DNA of 64,000 nucleotides, from assembly GCF_923079645.1 (NCBI RefSeq), contig NZ_CAKLPY010000004.1, positions 1-64,000 on the forward strand. Reading direction: 5' to 3'. Position numbers and translations under genes: made by a program. The notes below the pieces were generated by a model. That model was given only the letters and a program-made list of their open reading frames with translations. It searched no databases and was not told the DNA's origin. This document shows positions 28,595-38,745 of the stretch, piece by piece. The first letter of the stretch is position 1. Each line of letters starts with the position of its first letter. This DNA comes from Emticicia aquatica (GTDB lineage: Bacteria > Bacteroidota > Bacteroidia > Cytophagales > Spirosomataceae).

Positions 28595-29794
28595 TTATGC
28601 CAAAAACGTAATAATTGTGTTTAAAATATCTTGAGCCACTTCTGTTTTGGTTTTCAAATCAAAATCATAAATATTTCCTGCTCGGTCTATAATTTTAATT
28701 TTATTTGTATCATAACGAAAACCAGCTCCACTATCTTGTAAGGAATTTAAAACTACGAAATCAAAATTTTTGCGTTCGAGTTTTCCTTTTGCATTCTCAA
28801 ATTCATTATCCGTTTCTAAAGCAAACCCAACAATTATCTGACCATTTTTTTTCTGTTTTCCTAAAGTTGCTGCAATATCAGTTGTTTTAGTCATTTCAAT
28901 AGTAAACACATCTTCTTTTTTCTTGATTTTTTTATCGGCTACATGCAGAGGTGTATAATCTGCCACCGCTGCCGACAAGACAACAATATCACTATTGGAA
29001 AAATATTTTGAGGTAGCCTCAAACATTTGTTGTGCAGATTGCACTTTTTCAACTTTTACACCTTTTGGCGAAGCAATCGAAACAGGGCCGCTCACCAAAG
29101 TTACTTCCGCTCCAGCCATTGCAAAAGCTTCTGCAATAGCAAAGCCCATTTTCCCTGAAGAGTGATTACTAATAAACCTTACTGGGTCAATCGGCTCTTG
29201 GGTCGGGCCCGCTGTAATCAATATTTTTTTGTGTTTAAAAATTAGTTTTTTTGAGAAATGTCGTGACAGTTGATAAACAATTTCTTCTGGTTCAGCAAGT
29301 CTTCCCTCCCCTACCAAACCACTCGCTAATTCACCAAATTCGGCATTAATTATCTCATTTCCATACGATTGTAATTTTCCAAGATTAGCCACAGTACTCG
29401 GATGAATATACATATCCAAATCCATTGCTGGAGCAAAAAAAACAGGACATTTTGCTGATAAATAAGTTGCTATCAATAAATTATCGGCAATTCCATTGGC
29501 ACATTTCGCAAGCGTATTTGCCGATGCAGGAGCAAAGATCATTGCATCCGCCCAAAGTCCAAGTTCAACATGGTTATTCCATTCACCTGTTTCGCCTTTT
29601 GTAAATGACGACAAAACAGGGTTTTTAGATAAAGTTGAAAGTGTGAGTGGAGTAATAAAATCTTTGGCAGCATCTGTCATTATAACCTTTACTTCTGCCG
29701 ATTCTTTAACTAATAAACGCACCAATAATGCTGCTTTATAAGCGGCAATACTTCCTGATACTCCAAGTACAATTTTTTTGTTTTTTAAGCTCAA
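28595..29794 (-). CDS. coaBC: Bifunctional phosphopantothenoylcysteine decarboxylase/phosphopantothenate-cysteine ligase
   Basis: This 399-residue protein follows the usual CoaBC layout. The FMN-dependent decarboxylase domain comes first (KIVLGVSGSIAAYKAALLVR; catalytic His in WNNHVELG; FAPAMD; substrate-loop Cys in LSAKCP). The ligase domain comes second, from about 185 (ITAGPTQEPIDPVRFISNHSSGKMG, then SAAVADYTP and KKIKK). It makes 4'-phosphopantetheine from 4'-phosphopantothenate for coenzyme A. The start is TTG: an in-frame TGA lies three codons upstream and no ATG precedes the conserved Gly-Ser motif, so this rare start is forced. It is followed by the DUF4835 gene and divergent from tamB. 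Confidence 0.97.
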   Translation of the reverse strand: MSLKNKKIVLGVSGSIAAYKAALLVRLLVKESAEVKVIMTDAAKDFITPLTLSTLSKNPVLSSFTKGETGEWNNHVELGLWADAMIFAPASANTLAKCANGIADNLLIATYLSAKCPVFFAPAMDLDMYIHPSTVANLGKLQSYGNEIINAEFGELASGLVGEGRLAEPEEIVYQLSRHFSKKLIFKHKKILITAGPTQEPIDPVRFISNHSSGKMGFAIAEAFAMAGAEVTLVSGPVSIASPKGVKVEKVQSAQQMFEATSKYFSNSDIVVLSAAVADYTPLHVADKKIKKKEDVFTIEMTKTTDIAATLGKQKKNGQIIVGFALETDNEFENAKGKLERKNFDFVVLNSLQDSGAGFRYDTNKIKIIDRAGNIYDFDLKTKTEVAQDILNTIITFLA

Positions 29795-29920
29795 TTTGAA
29801 TCAGTTTAATGGTTTATTGACATGTAAAATTGCGACAATTCATAATAAAAATCAAAATCTTCATGCTAAGTATTTACTTTCTACGTTAAAAGTAAACAGT
29901 TTTTTGACTAAATTGCATTA

Positions 29921-32900
29921 ATGAAACGATTTCTCCGCATAATAGTTTGGCTATTAATCGGAATTTCTTTTCTTGTTGGGGGACTTTTCATCTATCTTCA
30001 ATCTCCCACAGGGCAAGATTTTCTGACTAAAGAGGTTGTTTCGTACCTTAGGAAAAAACTACATACGAAAATTGAAATTGAAAAAGTCAGATTTGATATT
30101 CCTGACTGGATTTCTTTCGAAAATATCTATATCCAAGACCTTCAAAAAGATACGCTTATTGCTGGAAAACGATTGTATCTTGACATAGATATGATGGCTC
30201 TTTTACAAAATAAAGTAGTTATCAATCAAGTCGAACTCGAAAATATCCGTTTGAAAGTTAATCGTACACTTCCTGATACAGTTTTTAACTTTAATTTTAT
30301 TCTGAAAGCATTTGATTCAGGAAATTCAACCCCTTCAAATGCTAAGCCTTTTGAAATTGGTTTAAAAAATATCAAACTCAAAAACATAAGTATTTCCTAC
30401 AAAGACGCCGTTTTAGGTACTGATGCTGATGCGAACTTTGGTGATTTAACAACCAGTTTTGATAAATTTAACCTCGAAAAATCACAATACCGCTTCGCTG
30501 ATATTAACGGAAATAATGGCAATTTTATTCTAAAGCTTTATCAACCTTTGCTTGCTTCAAAAAGTAAAGATTCAGCCAAAACAACAACTGATAGCCTTGA
30601 TTTTAACTTCAAAAGTTTGAGTTTAACAAAAATGAATTGGCTTTTTGAAAGTGAAACTGATGGCATCAAAAATGGCGGCAAATTAGGTAAACTTGAAGCT
30701 GAAGGCGATAAATTTTATTTTGTTAATCAACAGATAAAGTTAAAAAAAATAAGCCTAGAAAATTCGGAAACTTTTGTAGCTTTTGCCAAAAAAAATCAAA
30801 TTAAGCCATCGGTTACAGCTAAAAGCACACCAAACAATTGGCTCATTAATATTGATAAAACTCAGCTCAAAAATAACGCTATTCGCTACGACGATTTCAA
30901 CGGAAATATTCAACCAAAAGGCTTTGATGCTTCACATATCAATATAAAAAAACTTGGTTTTGACTTAAATAACTTAATTTTTAGTCCAAAACAGATTTCA
31001 GGTCAATTAAAAAATACGACTTTTAACGAAAAAAGTGGCTTAGATATTAAAAATATCAGTACCAATTTTAATTATACCGATAAACAATTAAGTCTCAAAA
31101 AACTTTTGGTAAAAACACCCAATACAATTTTACAAGATGAACTTTCGATGCAGTACAATTCGGTGGAGGATTTCACTAAAAATCTTGGAAATGTTCGTGT
31201 AAAACTTAATCTTAAAAAAAGTCAATTAGCTGTCAACGATTTATTCATTTTAGTACCTTCATTGGCAGAAAATCCAACTTTCAAGGGAAAAGAAAACGAA
31301 ATTATCAAAGCAGATGGAATATTGAGTGGAAAAGTGAATAATCTTTTAGTTGAAAAATTGGTGATTGATGGTTTTGGTGAAGCACATTTACAAGTAAAAG
31401 GACGAATTGTAGGTTTGCCAAATACCGACAAATTAGGTGTTGACATGGAAATCGGTCAATTAAGTTTAACAAAAAAAGATATTTTGCGAGTTGCGGGCGA
31501 TAGTCTCATTCCAAAAAACATCGAATTACCTGAGCATTTGAGTCTGGAAGGCTCAATTAAAGGTAAATTACAGGATTTAATCATTGATGCCTCTGTTGAT
31601 TCAGACTTTGGTGGTGGAGCATTCAAAGGAACACTAAAAAATATTACTGCAGATAAAAATCAAACTTATGATGGCAGAATCACATTGCAGCAATTTGACC
31701 TAGGAAAACTAACCAAACAGCCAGAAACCGTTGGAAAACTTACGCTTGATGCCACCATTAAAGGTTCAGGTTTTGACCAAAAAACGATGAATGCTGACGT
31801 TGTTGGTATTGCTCAAAAAGCAGAAATTCAAGGCTATGAATACAACAACTTAGCTCTTAATGGCTCTATTAAAAATCAAATCGCTGATTTTAAAGCATCA
31901 GTTAATGATGAAAATGCGAAAGTAAAAATTAACACACGAGTAAATCTTGCAGAAGAATTTCCCACCATCGAAGCAAAAGTGATGATTGATGAGTTAGACC
32001 TACAAAAACTCAAACTTTACACCGAAAATTTGAGTTTGAAAGGCAATATTGAGCTGAATATGGTTTCTACGAATCCTGAAAATCCTGTAGGAAATATTTT
32101 GATAAATAATGCCATTTTGAAAAAAGATGGACGTACAATTCCGCTAGAAAATGTTTATTTAGATATTAAAAACACCAATAATGTTCGAGATATTACACTA
32201 AAATCACCTTTCTTGAATGCACAAATCGACGGAAAATTTATTTATACACAACTCAGCGATATTCTTTTGACCGAAATAAATAAGTACTTCGCTTTACCTT
32301 CCATTCCTTATAAAACCATTATTACACCTTATGATGTAAAGATTACAGCCAAGCTTAATAATCATCCATTTATTCAAACTTTTGTAGCTGGAATTACTAA
32401 ACTTGACACCATTCATTTATCAGCTCAAATTAATAATTTGAAAGATACAACTTTGCAAGCAACGCTTTTTGTACCTTATCTTGAATACGATACTTCGAGC
32501 GTTTCAAATGCTCAATTTAAGATTTTCGGTGCAAATAATAAAGCTTCATATCAAACTACTATTGCCCAAATCCTTTATGATGATTACAAATTTAGAGGAA
32601 TTTCTCTGGGTGGCGAGGTTGTCAATAATGTGCTTTCAATGATGTTATTTGCCAAAGATTCACTCAATGTTAATCGTTATGGTTTTGCAGGAAATCTTCG
32701 TTCAATCGGAGATAAATTTAGGCTTAATTTTAGTAAAAAAGGAACGCTTATTGACTATCAAACATGGTTATCTGATTCAACTGGTTTCCTAGAATATAGC
32801 CCAAAAGGTATCTATATTAATAATTTTTCATTGGCACAAGACCGCCAACGAGTAAGAATTAATAGCAAAAGTTTTGAACCAAATTCGCCACTTAATATTC

Positions 32901-34819
32901 AAATTGACAGCCTTAATATCAAGCCTTTTGTAACTTTGTCAACACAAGATTCTACGCTGGCTGGCGGTACGCTCAATGGTACTTTCCAACTTCGAGATTT
33001 TATGAATACACCAGAGTTTACAGGAGATTTAGCCATCAAAAACTTTATCTTCACACAAATTCCGATTGGTAATTTAAGCCTTAACGCAGCAAATGAGACC
33101 AATGATAAAATCAAAGTATTAGCAACTATTTTGGGGAACAATAATGATATTCGTTTAGACGGAAATTATTTTTTAAAACAAAAGAAGCCGCTTGATTTCA
33201 AAATTAATATTAATAAAATTGGAGCAAAAACAATCGAGGCATTTAGTTTTGGTGAATTAAAAAATGCACGTGGAAGCCTGAACGGAGAACTTTACTTAAA
33301 AGGTGAGCCAAATAAACCAATTATTGATGGCGATATAAAATTTGATACAGTATCATTTAGTTTGGCTCAGCTTGGTTCAACCTATCGCATTCAAAATCAA
33401 CATTTTAACTTCAAAAATAGTATAATTGCCTTCAATAAATTTACCATTGCCGACACACTCGGACAAAATTTATATGTCAATGGCAACCTCTATTTGCAAA
33501 ACATTCCTGACTATTCTTACAAACTCAACATTGACACTAAGAATTTCATGGTATTGAACGGAAGTAGAAAAGACAATGATTTTTTCTACGGTAAAGGCTT
33601 CGTTGATGCTAATTTGAATGTACAAGGCATTGGCACAAAACCTGCCATTGACGGTATCGTGAAGGTAAAAGAAGGAAGCGATATTACAGTTTTACTACCA
33701 GACCGTGAAATCGATAAAGCCGAAACTGATGGCATTGTTGAGTTTGTTAATCTAAAAAATCCAAACATTGATAATATCGTATTAACTGATTCTACTCAAC
33801 TTGCAACACCCTTTGATTTTGTTGAAGAAGTTTCACTTAATATCGAAGTTGATAATAAATCACAATTAACTATCATCGTTGATGAACTTAATGGAGACAA
33901 CATCAAAGTCAAAGGAAATGCTCAACTTAACACAGGAATTACACCAAGTGGTCAGCCTTATGTACTTGGATTGTATGAGCTTTCTTCGGGAAATTATGAT
34001 TTGTCTTTTCAATTTTTGAAAAAACAATTTGCCATTGAAAAAGGTAGCTCACTCCTTTGGACTGGCGACCCAATGCAGGCTCAAGTTGATATCACAGCGG
34101 TTTATAAGATAAATGCTGAAATACCCAAATTAGAAAATTTAGGAAAAGTACCGCTTGAAGTTTTATTAAAAATGAGTGGAAATCTCTCTAATCCTACAAT
34201 TGATTTTGATATACGAGTTGATGCAAAAGCTCCTTCTGATATTACAGAAGCCATCAAAAACAATGGTTATCTTACAGAAACCAAACAAAATCAGGTAGAA
34301 ATGAACAAGCAAGTTTTTGCTTTATTGATGCTCAACAAGTTTTTGGGTGAACAATCAAGCGATTTCTTTTCTGGAATAAATCCAGAAGCAATTGCCCGAC
34401 AAAGTGTTAGTAAACTCCTAACCGACCAACTCAATTTATTAGCTGGAGACCTCATCAAAGGAATTAAACTTGACTTTAATCTAAATTCAACAACACTAAG
34501 TACTGATGCAGGAAATAAAGCAAAAACAGATTTGAATGTAGGCCTTAGTAAAGCATTTTTAAATGACCGTTTAAAAATTGCTGTTGGACGAAATTTTCAG
34601 CTTGAAAATACCACTGGCTCAGCCGCAACTTCTACCGAAATTGTCGATAATATTTCGCTCAATTATAATTTGAGTAAAGATGGGCGTTATTTATTTAGTG
34701 CGTATCGTAAAAATCAATATCAAGCCATTCTTGACGGTTTTGTGGTTGAAACAGGAGTAGCATTCACAATTACGCTTGATTATGAGTATTTTAAGGAGTT
34801 ATTTGAAAAGAAAAAATGA
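29921..34819 (+). CDS. tamB: Translocation and assembly module protein TamB
   Basis: The 1632-residue protein has an N-terminal membrane anchor (RIIVWLLIGISFLVGGLFIYL, about 6-26). A very long beta-helical AsmA/TamB repeat region follows, then the C-terminal DUF490/TamB domain (about 1180-1632: RGSLNGELYLKGEPNKPIIDGD, then VFALLMLNKFLGEQ). TamB bridges inner and outer membrane and is implicated in lipid transport and outer-membrane protein assembly. Its TGA overlaps the ATG of the following TamA-like gene by 4 bp, indicating translational coupling. It is divergent from coaBC across 126 bp. Confidence 0.95.
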   Translation: MKRFLRIIVWLLIGISFLVGGLFIYLQSPTGQDFLTKEVVSYLRKKLHTKIEIEKVRFDIPDWISFENIYIQDLQKDTLIAGKRLYLDIDMMALLQNKVVINQVELENIRLKVNRTLPDTVFNFNFILKAFDSGNSTPSNAKPFEIGLKNIKLKNISISYKDAVLGTDADANFGDLTTSFDKFNLEKSQYRFADINGNNGNFILKLYQPLLASKSKDSAKTTTDSLDFNFKSLSLTKMNWLFESETDGIKNGGKLGKLEAEGDKFYFVNQQIKLKKISLENSETFVAFAKKNQIKPSVTAKSTPNNWLINIDKTQLKNNAIRYDDFNGNIQPKGFDASHINIKKLGFDLNNLIFSPKQISGQLKNTTFNEKSGLDIKNISTNFNYTDKQLSLKKLLVKTPNTILQDELSMQYNSVEDFTKNLGNVRVKLNLKKSQLAVNDLFILVPSLAENPTFKGKENEIIKADGILSGKVNNLLVEKLVIDGFGEAHLQVKGRIVGLPNTDKLGVDMEIGQLSLTKKDILRVAGDSLIPKNIELPEHLSLEGSIKGKLQDLIIDASVDSDFGGGAFKGTLKNITADKNQTYDGRITLQQFDLGKLTKQPETVGKLTLDATIKGSGFDQKTMNADVVGIAQKAEIQGYEYNNLALNGSIKNQIADFKASVNDENAKVKINTRVNLAEEFPTIEAKVMIDELDLQKLKLYTENLSLKGNIELNMVSTNPENPVGNILINNAILKKDGRTIPLENVYLDIKNTNNVRDITLKSPFLNAQIDGKFIYTQLSDILLTEINKYFALPSIPYKTIITPYDVKITAKLNNHPFIQTFVAGITKLDTIHLSAQINNLKDTTLQATLFVPYLEYDTSSVSNAQFKIFGANNKASYQTTIAQILYDDYKFRGISLGGEVVNNVLSMMLFAKDSLNVNRYGFAGNLRSIGDKFRLNFSKKGTLIDYQTWLSDSTGFLEYSPKGIYINNFSLAQDRQRVRINSKSFEPNSPLNIQIDSLNIKPFVTLSTQDSTLAGGTLNGTFQLRDFMNTPEFTGDLAIKNFIFTQIPIGNLSLNAANETNDKIKVLATILGNNNDIRLDGNYFLKQKKPLDFKININKIGAKTIEAFSFGELKNARGSLNGELYLKGEPNKPIIDGDIKFDTVSFSLAQLGSTYRIQNQHFNFKNSIIAFNKFTIADTLGQNLYVNGNLYLQNIPDYSYKLNIDTKNFMVLNGSRKDNDFFYGKGFVDANLNVQGIGTKPAIDGIVKVKEGSDITVLLPDREIDKAETDGIVEFVNLKNPNIDNIVLTDSTQLATPFDFVEEVSLNIEVDNKSQLTIIVDELNGDNIKVKGNAQLNTGITPSGQPYVLGLYELSSGNYDLSFQFLKKQFAIEKGSSLLWTGDPMQAQVDITAVYKINAEIPKLENLGKVPLEVLLKMSGNLSNPTIDFDIRVDAKAPSDITEAIKNNGYLTETKQNQVEMNKQVFALLMLNKFLGEQSSDFFSGINPEAIARQSVSKLLTDQLNLLAGDLIKGIKLDFNLNSTTLSTDAGNKAKTDLNVGLSKAFLNDRLKIAVGRNFQLENTTGSAATSTEIVDNISLNYNLSKDGRYLFSAYRKNQYQAILDGFVVETGVAFTITLDYEYFKELFEKKK

Positions 34820-37227
34820 GACAAATAAAATACATATTTTACCTTTTTGGGCAAAAGAAAACTATTCCAAAACCCCACTGGGAAAAAGGAATTATCGGTT
34901 TGCTAATTCTCATCCTTTCTTCATGTTCGGTCAGTAAATATATTCCTCAAGGTGAAAGTTTATACACAGGTGCAAAAATTAAAACTTATACAGATTCGAG
35001 TTTTACAAAAAAACAAAATCAAGCCATTAATGAGCAGCTAAAAACAATTATTCGTCCAATTCCAAACAGCACAATTTTTGGTTTCCCATACAAAGTTTGG
35101 TTTTATTATATTTTGGGTGAACCAAAAAAAATTAAAAGTCCACGACGATGGTTTAGAACCAAATTCGGTGAAACGCCAGTTCTTGCAAGTAAAAGAGCTG
35201 TTAATACTAACACCGAAATCATTAACAATTTTTTGAATAATGAAGGTTATTTCCGCTCGACTGCTTCTGGTGAATTAGTGATAAATGGTAAAAAAGCTGA
35301 AGCATTATATTTGGCTAATGTAAAACATAGATATACCATCAAAGATGTTCAATTTATAGTAAAAGACAGTTCTACTTTTGGTAAACATTTGCTTGAAACC
35401 AAACAAAACTCTCTGCTCAAAATCAATGAGCCTTACCGTTTTGATAATATAAAATTAGAGCGTGACCGAATAGATAAAGCCTTAAAAATCAATGGATTTT
35501 ACTTTTTTCGTCCAGATTTTCTGATTGTAAAAGTTGATTCAAACCAAAATTCACATCAAGTAAATCTATTGCTTGAATTAAAACCAAACATTACACAAAC
35601 TTCGCTCAAACAATACAGAGTTAAAGATATTTTTGTATTTGTTGATACCCAAGATAGTATTCGGAATGCCATTAAAGCAAGGCGTGGACTTCTAATTTTC
35701 GACCCTAAAAATTCATATAAAACCAAAATTTTTAATGATGCGATTGGTTTCCGAACGGGTAGATTTTATAGTAGCCAAACACACGATGCGTCACTTTCTC
35801 GGTTAATCAATTTACGGAATTTTAAATTTGTAAAAAACCGTTTTGAGATGGTCAATCGCTCCGATTCGGCTTTCATAAATGTTATTTATGACCTTACTTC
35901 ACTTAGAAATAAATCCTTTCAAGCAGAATTGAACGGTTTGACTCGCTCAAATAATTTAGCAGGTACACTATTAGGCGTTAATTGGTCCAATCGAAATATA
36001 TTTAAAGGAGCAGAAATCTTGAAAATTGGTTTTAATACTGGTTTTGACTTTCAACTCGGAGGTAAAATAAATAACAATGCCAATAGTTATTTTCGAATTG
36101 CTAGCGATGCAGATTTGACTTTTCCTAGGTTTTTATTGCCTTTTTATAAAGTTAGAGAAGGTCGGAATCAGGCTCTTCCCAAAACAAATATTAATATTGG
36201 CTATGAACGATTAATTCAAAAAGGGATTGGTCTTGCCGAAGATAGTTCTTATTACAAATATAATCAATATACAATTACGTCATTAAGAAGTTCGCTGAGT
36301 TATAGTTGGCGAAAAAATGCCACGACCGAACATAATTTTACGCCACTTTCTATCAATTTGATAAAGCCCAAAAATATCAGTGAAGAATTTGTAGATAAAA
36401 TTTTGAGAAGTAATAATATTCAAGATTTGTTGCGTTACTATAAAATTTTAGAAACTCGTCTAATTTTGGGTGGCCAATATAATATCGTTTACACACCTAA
36501 ACAGCCTCTCAATAGTAAGCAATATTTTTATCTCAATGCTGGAATTGATATTGCAGGAAATATAGCTGGTCTATTAGCCAATAATAAGAAAGCAACATCT
36601 AAAGAGCTTTTTGGAATTTTATACGAACAATATGCTCGTTTTGATGCTGAAATGCGTTATTATTTAGATTTATCGCCAAATATTCGTTGGGCAAACAGAA
36701 TGATTTTAGGCTACGGCTTACCTTACGGAAATTCATTGAGTTTGCCTTATCAGGTAAAACAATATTTTGTGGGTGGAAGTAATAGTATTCGGGCATTTTC
36801 TGCTAGATCTCTTGGTCCTGGAAGTTTCAATATTGCTGCCGATTCGATGGCAATATTTACAAATGCTTACGGCGATATTAAGCTTGAAATGAATACAGAA
36901 TTACGAATAAAATTTAGTCAGCTCATTAATTTTGCGGCTTTCATTGATGCAGGAAATGTGTGGTCAGCAAAATATAATGAAAACTCATTTTATACTGAAG
37001 AGGGTGTTTTTGGCAAAAAGTTTTATAAACAATTAGCCGTTGGTGGTGGCTTAGGGCTTCGATTAGACTTCACTTATGTAAAACTAAGGTTAGACCTTGC
37101 CACACCTTTCCGAAAGCCATGGCTGCCCGAAAAAGAGCGTTGGGTGCTGAATCAGTTTCAACCTTTTGTAAAGGCTTGGAGAAAAGAAAACCTTATTCTA
37201 AATATTGCAGTTGATTATCCATTTTAA
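34816..37227 (+). CDS. tamL: TamL, lipoprotein TamA/BamA-family outer-membrane protein
   Basis: The 803-residue protein has a long leader (1-36) ending in lipobox LSSC (Cys37), so it is a lipoprotein unlike proteobacterial TamA. POTRA-like regions follow (about 160-330), then the 16-strand Omp85 barrel. The barrel contains the YFVGGSNSIRAFSARSLGPGSF segment (the Omp85 VRGF-type motif region) and ends with an aromatic-terminated strand, LNIAVDYPF. In Bacteroidota this lipidated homologue is called TamL and pairs with TamB. It overlaps tamB by 4 bp. The arrangement supports an outer-membrane assembly or lipid-transport complex. Confidence 0.92.
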   Translation: MRQIKYIFYLFGQKKTIPKPHWEKGIIGLLILILSSCSVSKYIPQGESLYTGAKIKTYTDSSFTKKQNQAINEQLKTIIRPIPNSTIFGFPYKVWFYYILGEPKKIKSPRRWFRTKFGETPVLASKRAVNTNTEIINNFLNNEGYFRSTASGELVINGKKAEALYLANVKHRYTIKDVQFIVKDSSTFGKHLLETKQNSLLKINEPYRFDNIKLERDRIDKALKINGFYFFRPDFLIVKVDSNQNSHQVNLLLELKPNITQTSLKQYRVKDIFVFVDTQDSIRNAIKARRGLLIFDPKNSYKTKIFNDAIGFRTGRFYSSQTHDASLSRLINLRNFKFVKNRFEMVNRSDSAFINVIYDLTSLRNKSFQAELNGLTRSNNLAGTLLGVNWSNRNIFKGAEILKIGFNTGFDFQLGGKINNNANSYFRIASDADLTFPRFLLPFYKVREGRNQALPKTNINIGYERLIQKGIGLAEDSSYYKYNQYTITSLRSSLSYSWRKNATTEHNFTPLSINLIKPKNISEEFVDKILRSNNIQDLLRYYKILETRLILGGQYNIVYTPKQPLNSKQYFYLNAGIDIAGNIAGLLANNKKATSKELFGILYEQYARFDAEMRYYLDLSPNIRWANRMILGYGLPYGNSLSLPYQVKQYFVGGSNSIRAFSARSLGPGSFNIAADSMAIFTNAYGDIKLEMNTELRIKFSQLINFAAFIDAGNVWSAKYNENSFYTEEGVFGKKFYKQLAVGGGLGLRLDFTYVKLRLDLATPFRKPWLPEKERWVLNQFQPFVKAWRKENLILNIAVDYPF

Positions 37228-37240
37228 GATTCTTATATAC

Positions 37241-37283
37241 CAAAAAAGCAGTTGAGACTTAACAAAGCTATATCTCAACTGCT
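37241..37283 (-). terminator. Terminator downstream of rpoZ
   Basis: On the minus strand AGCAGTTGAGA pairs with TCTCAACTGCT (37247-37283, 15-nt loop) and is followed by TTTTTT (37242-37247). It lies 20 bp after the rpoZ stop, so bamD-rpoZ transcription probably ends here. The plus-strand side lacks a T-tract. Confidence 0.8.
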
Positions 37284-37303
37284 AAAAGTATAATTATCTG
37301 AAA

Positions 37304-37609
37304 TTATTCAGCGTCTTTCCAACGGTATTCTACTTTATCTTCAATAAATTCTTCCAAAGCAACAGAAGTTGGTTTTGGTTGACGCTCATAAAATCTTGAG
37401 ATTTCGATTTGCTCACGGTTCTCAAAAATTTCTTCTAAATTATCAATATTTGAAGCAAATTCGCCCAATTTTTGGGTTAATTCTTCTTTTGTTTTGATTG
37501 CAACTTGTCTTGCACGTTGCGAAGCAATATATACCGACTCATAAATATTGCCAGTCTTTGCAGCAATTTTATCTAAGTCTCTCGCAATTATTGAAGGATT
37601 TACTGCCAT
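37304..37609 (-). CDS. rpoZ: DNA-directed RNA polymerase subunit omega
   Basis: The 101 residues match the Bacteroidota omega family (RNA_pol_Rpb6 type): NPSIIARDLDKIAAKTGNIYESVYIASQRARQVA, with the conserved A..R.R arrangement, then VALEEFIEDKVEYRW. Omega helps RNA polymerase assembly and stability. It follows bamD by 88 bp on the same strand, a conserved pairing in the phylum. In many relatives coaBC comes next; here tamB-tamL on the opposite strand intervene. Confidence 0.92.
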   Translation of the reverse strand: MAVNPSIIARDLDKIAAKTGNIYESVYIASQRARQVAIKTKEELTQKLGEFASNIDNLEEIFENREQIEISRFYERQPKPTSVALEEFIEDKVEYRWKDAE

Positions 37610-37697
37610 AATTTTGATTCTACTCCCAATTTCAAAGGAGTATTTGTTTTTTTATTATTAATTTATTTTTTGCAAACTTCCTCTTTAATCAAATAGA

Positions 37698-38627
37698 TTA
37701 AGGATTACTTTTGCCAACTTTTTCATCTTTTTTTGCTGCTTCTTCTTTCTCTTTCGCAACTTTAGCCGCTTCTTTTTCCTTTAATTCTTTTACTTCTTTT
37801 TCGTATTTTACAGCTTTTTCTAATCCTTTAGTTGCACCATCATACACTTTTTCAGCCTGTTTGATATACTTACTTTTTGGGAAAACATCAATAAATTCTT
37901 CATAAAATTTAAGTGCATCAGAAAAACGCTCCCTTTGTTTGTTTTCAAAGCTTACTGTAGCTAAGTCATATTGAGATTGTACTTTTAAGTAAGATAATTC
38001 TTCTATATATTCAGAATCAGGAAAATCTCTTTGAAAATTATCAATCGCAACAACTGCAGCTTTGAAATTCGCAATCGTCACACCACTCGTTTTGTAATAC
38101 AATTTTGCCTTTTCGTAAGCTTTTTCTTCCAAACGGTGTCTCAAATCTTTCAAATCTTGATTACAGCTTTCTGCATATTTACTATCAGGATATGAATTGA
38201 TGAATGTTTGCAATGCTTCAATCGCTGTAAGGGTACTAGTTTGGTCAAGATTATAGTTCGGAGAATCCTTAAACATTGAGTTTGCATACATATAAAAAGC
38301 TTCTTCTGCCATCGGGCTATTGGCATACGTTGCATAGAAACTTTTAAACAAATAAGCACTCATACTGTATTGCTTTTGCTGATATTGTGCATAAGCATTA
38401 TAAAACTGTGACTGCTCGGCAAGTGAGTCTCCTTTCAACAATGGAATTATTTCTTCAAAAAGAATACCAGCTTTGTAATAATCTCCTTTTTTATAATAAT
38501 CATTGGCGGCTTTATACTTTTCTTCGGTAGTACCTTTCTTTTGTAGTTTCATAAACTTGCTTGAACAAGCCGATAACAACAAAATACTAACAAACAACAG
38601 GGCGATATGGGGTCTTTTTAAAAACAT
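37698..38627 (-). CDS. bamD: Outer-membrane protein assembly factor BamD
   Basis: The 309-residue lipoprotein has lipobox LLSACSS (Cys21). TPR motifs occupy about 35-260 (YYKKGDYYKAGILFEEIIP, NSPMAEEAFYMYANSMFKDSP, YPDSKYAESCNQDLKDLRHRLEEKAYEKAKLYYKT, YEEFIDVFPKSKY). A charged Lys/Glu/Ala tail (about 270-309) follows. BamD supports BamA in folding outer-membrane beta-barrels. It is the first gene of bamD-rpoZ. A -7 promoter box ends only five bases before its ATG. Confidence 0.94.
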   Translation of the reverse strand: MFLKRPHIALLFVSILLLSACSSKFMKLQKKGTTEEKYKAANDYYKKGDYYKAGILFEEIIPLLKGDSLAEQSQFYNAYAQYQQKQYSMSAYLFKSFYATYANSPMAEEAFYMYANSMFKDSPNYNLDQTSTLTAIEALQTFINSYPDSKYAESCNQDLKDLRHRLEEKAYEKAKLYYKTSGVTIANFKAAVVAIDNFQRDFPDSEYIEELSYLKVQSQYDLATVSFENKQRERFSDALKFYEEFIDVFPKSKYIKQAEKVYDGATKGLEKAVKYEKEVKELKEKEAAKVAKEKEEAAKKDEKVGKSNP

Positions 38628-38632
38628 GGGTG

Positions 38633-38640
38633 CAAAGATA
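38633..38640 (-). promoter_or_regulatory. Candidate bamD -7 box, possibly leaderless transcript
   Basis: On the minus strand TATCTTTG (38640-38633) fits TAnnTTTG exactly and ends 5 bp before the bamD ATG at 38627. The transcript would therefore begin at or within a few bases of the start codon. A TTTCG lies roughly 20 bp further upstream. Confidence 0.45.
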
Positions 38641-38745
38641 ATAAAAATGCTACGCTTTTTTAACGAAATTCATAGCTTAATTATTTCTATTTATTTAAAT
38701 AGTTGATTTTTTCTAGAAAAAGCTTCTTCACAAGCGAAATTTTGC

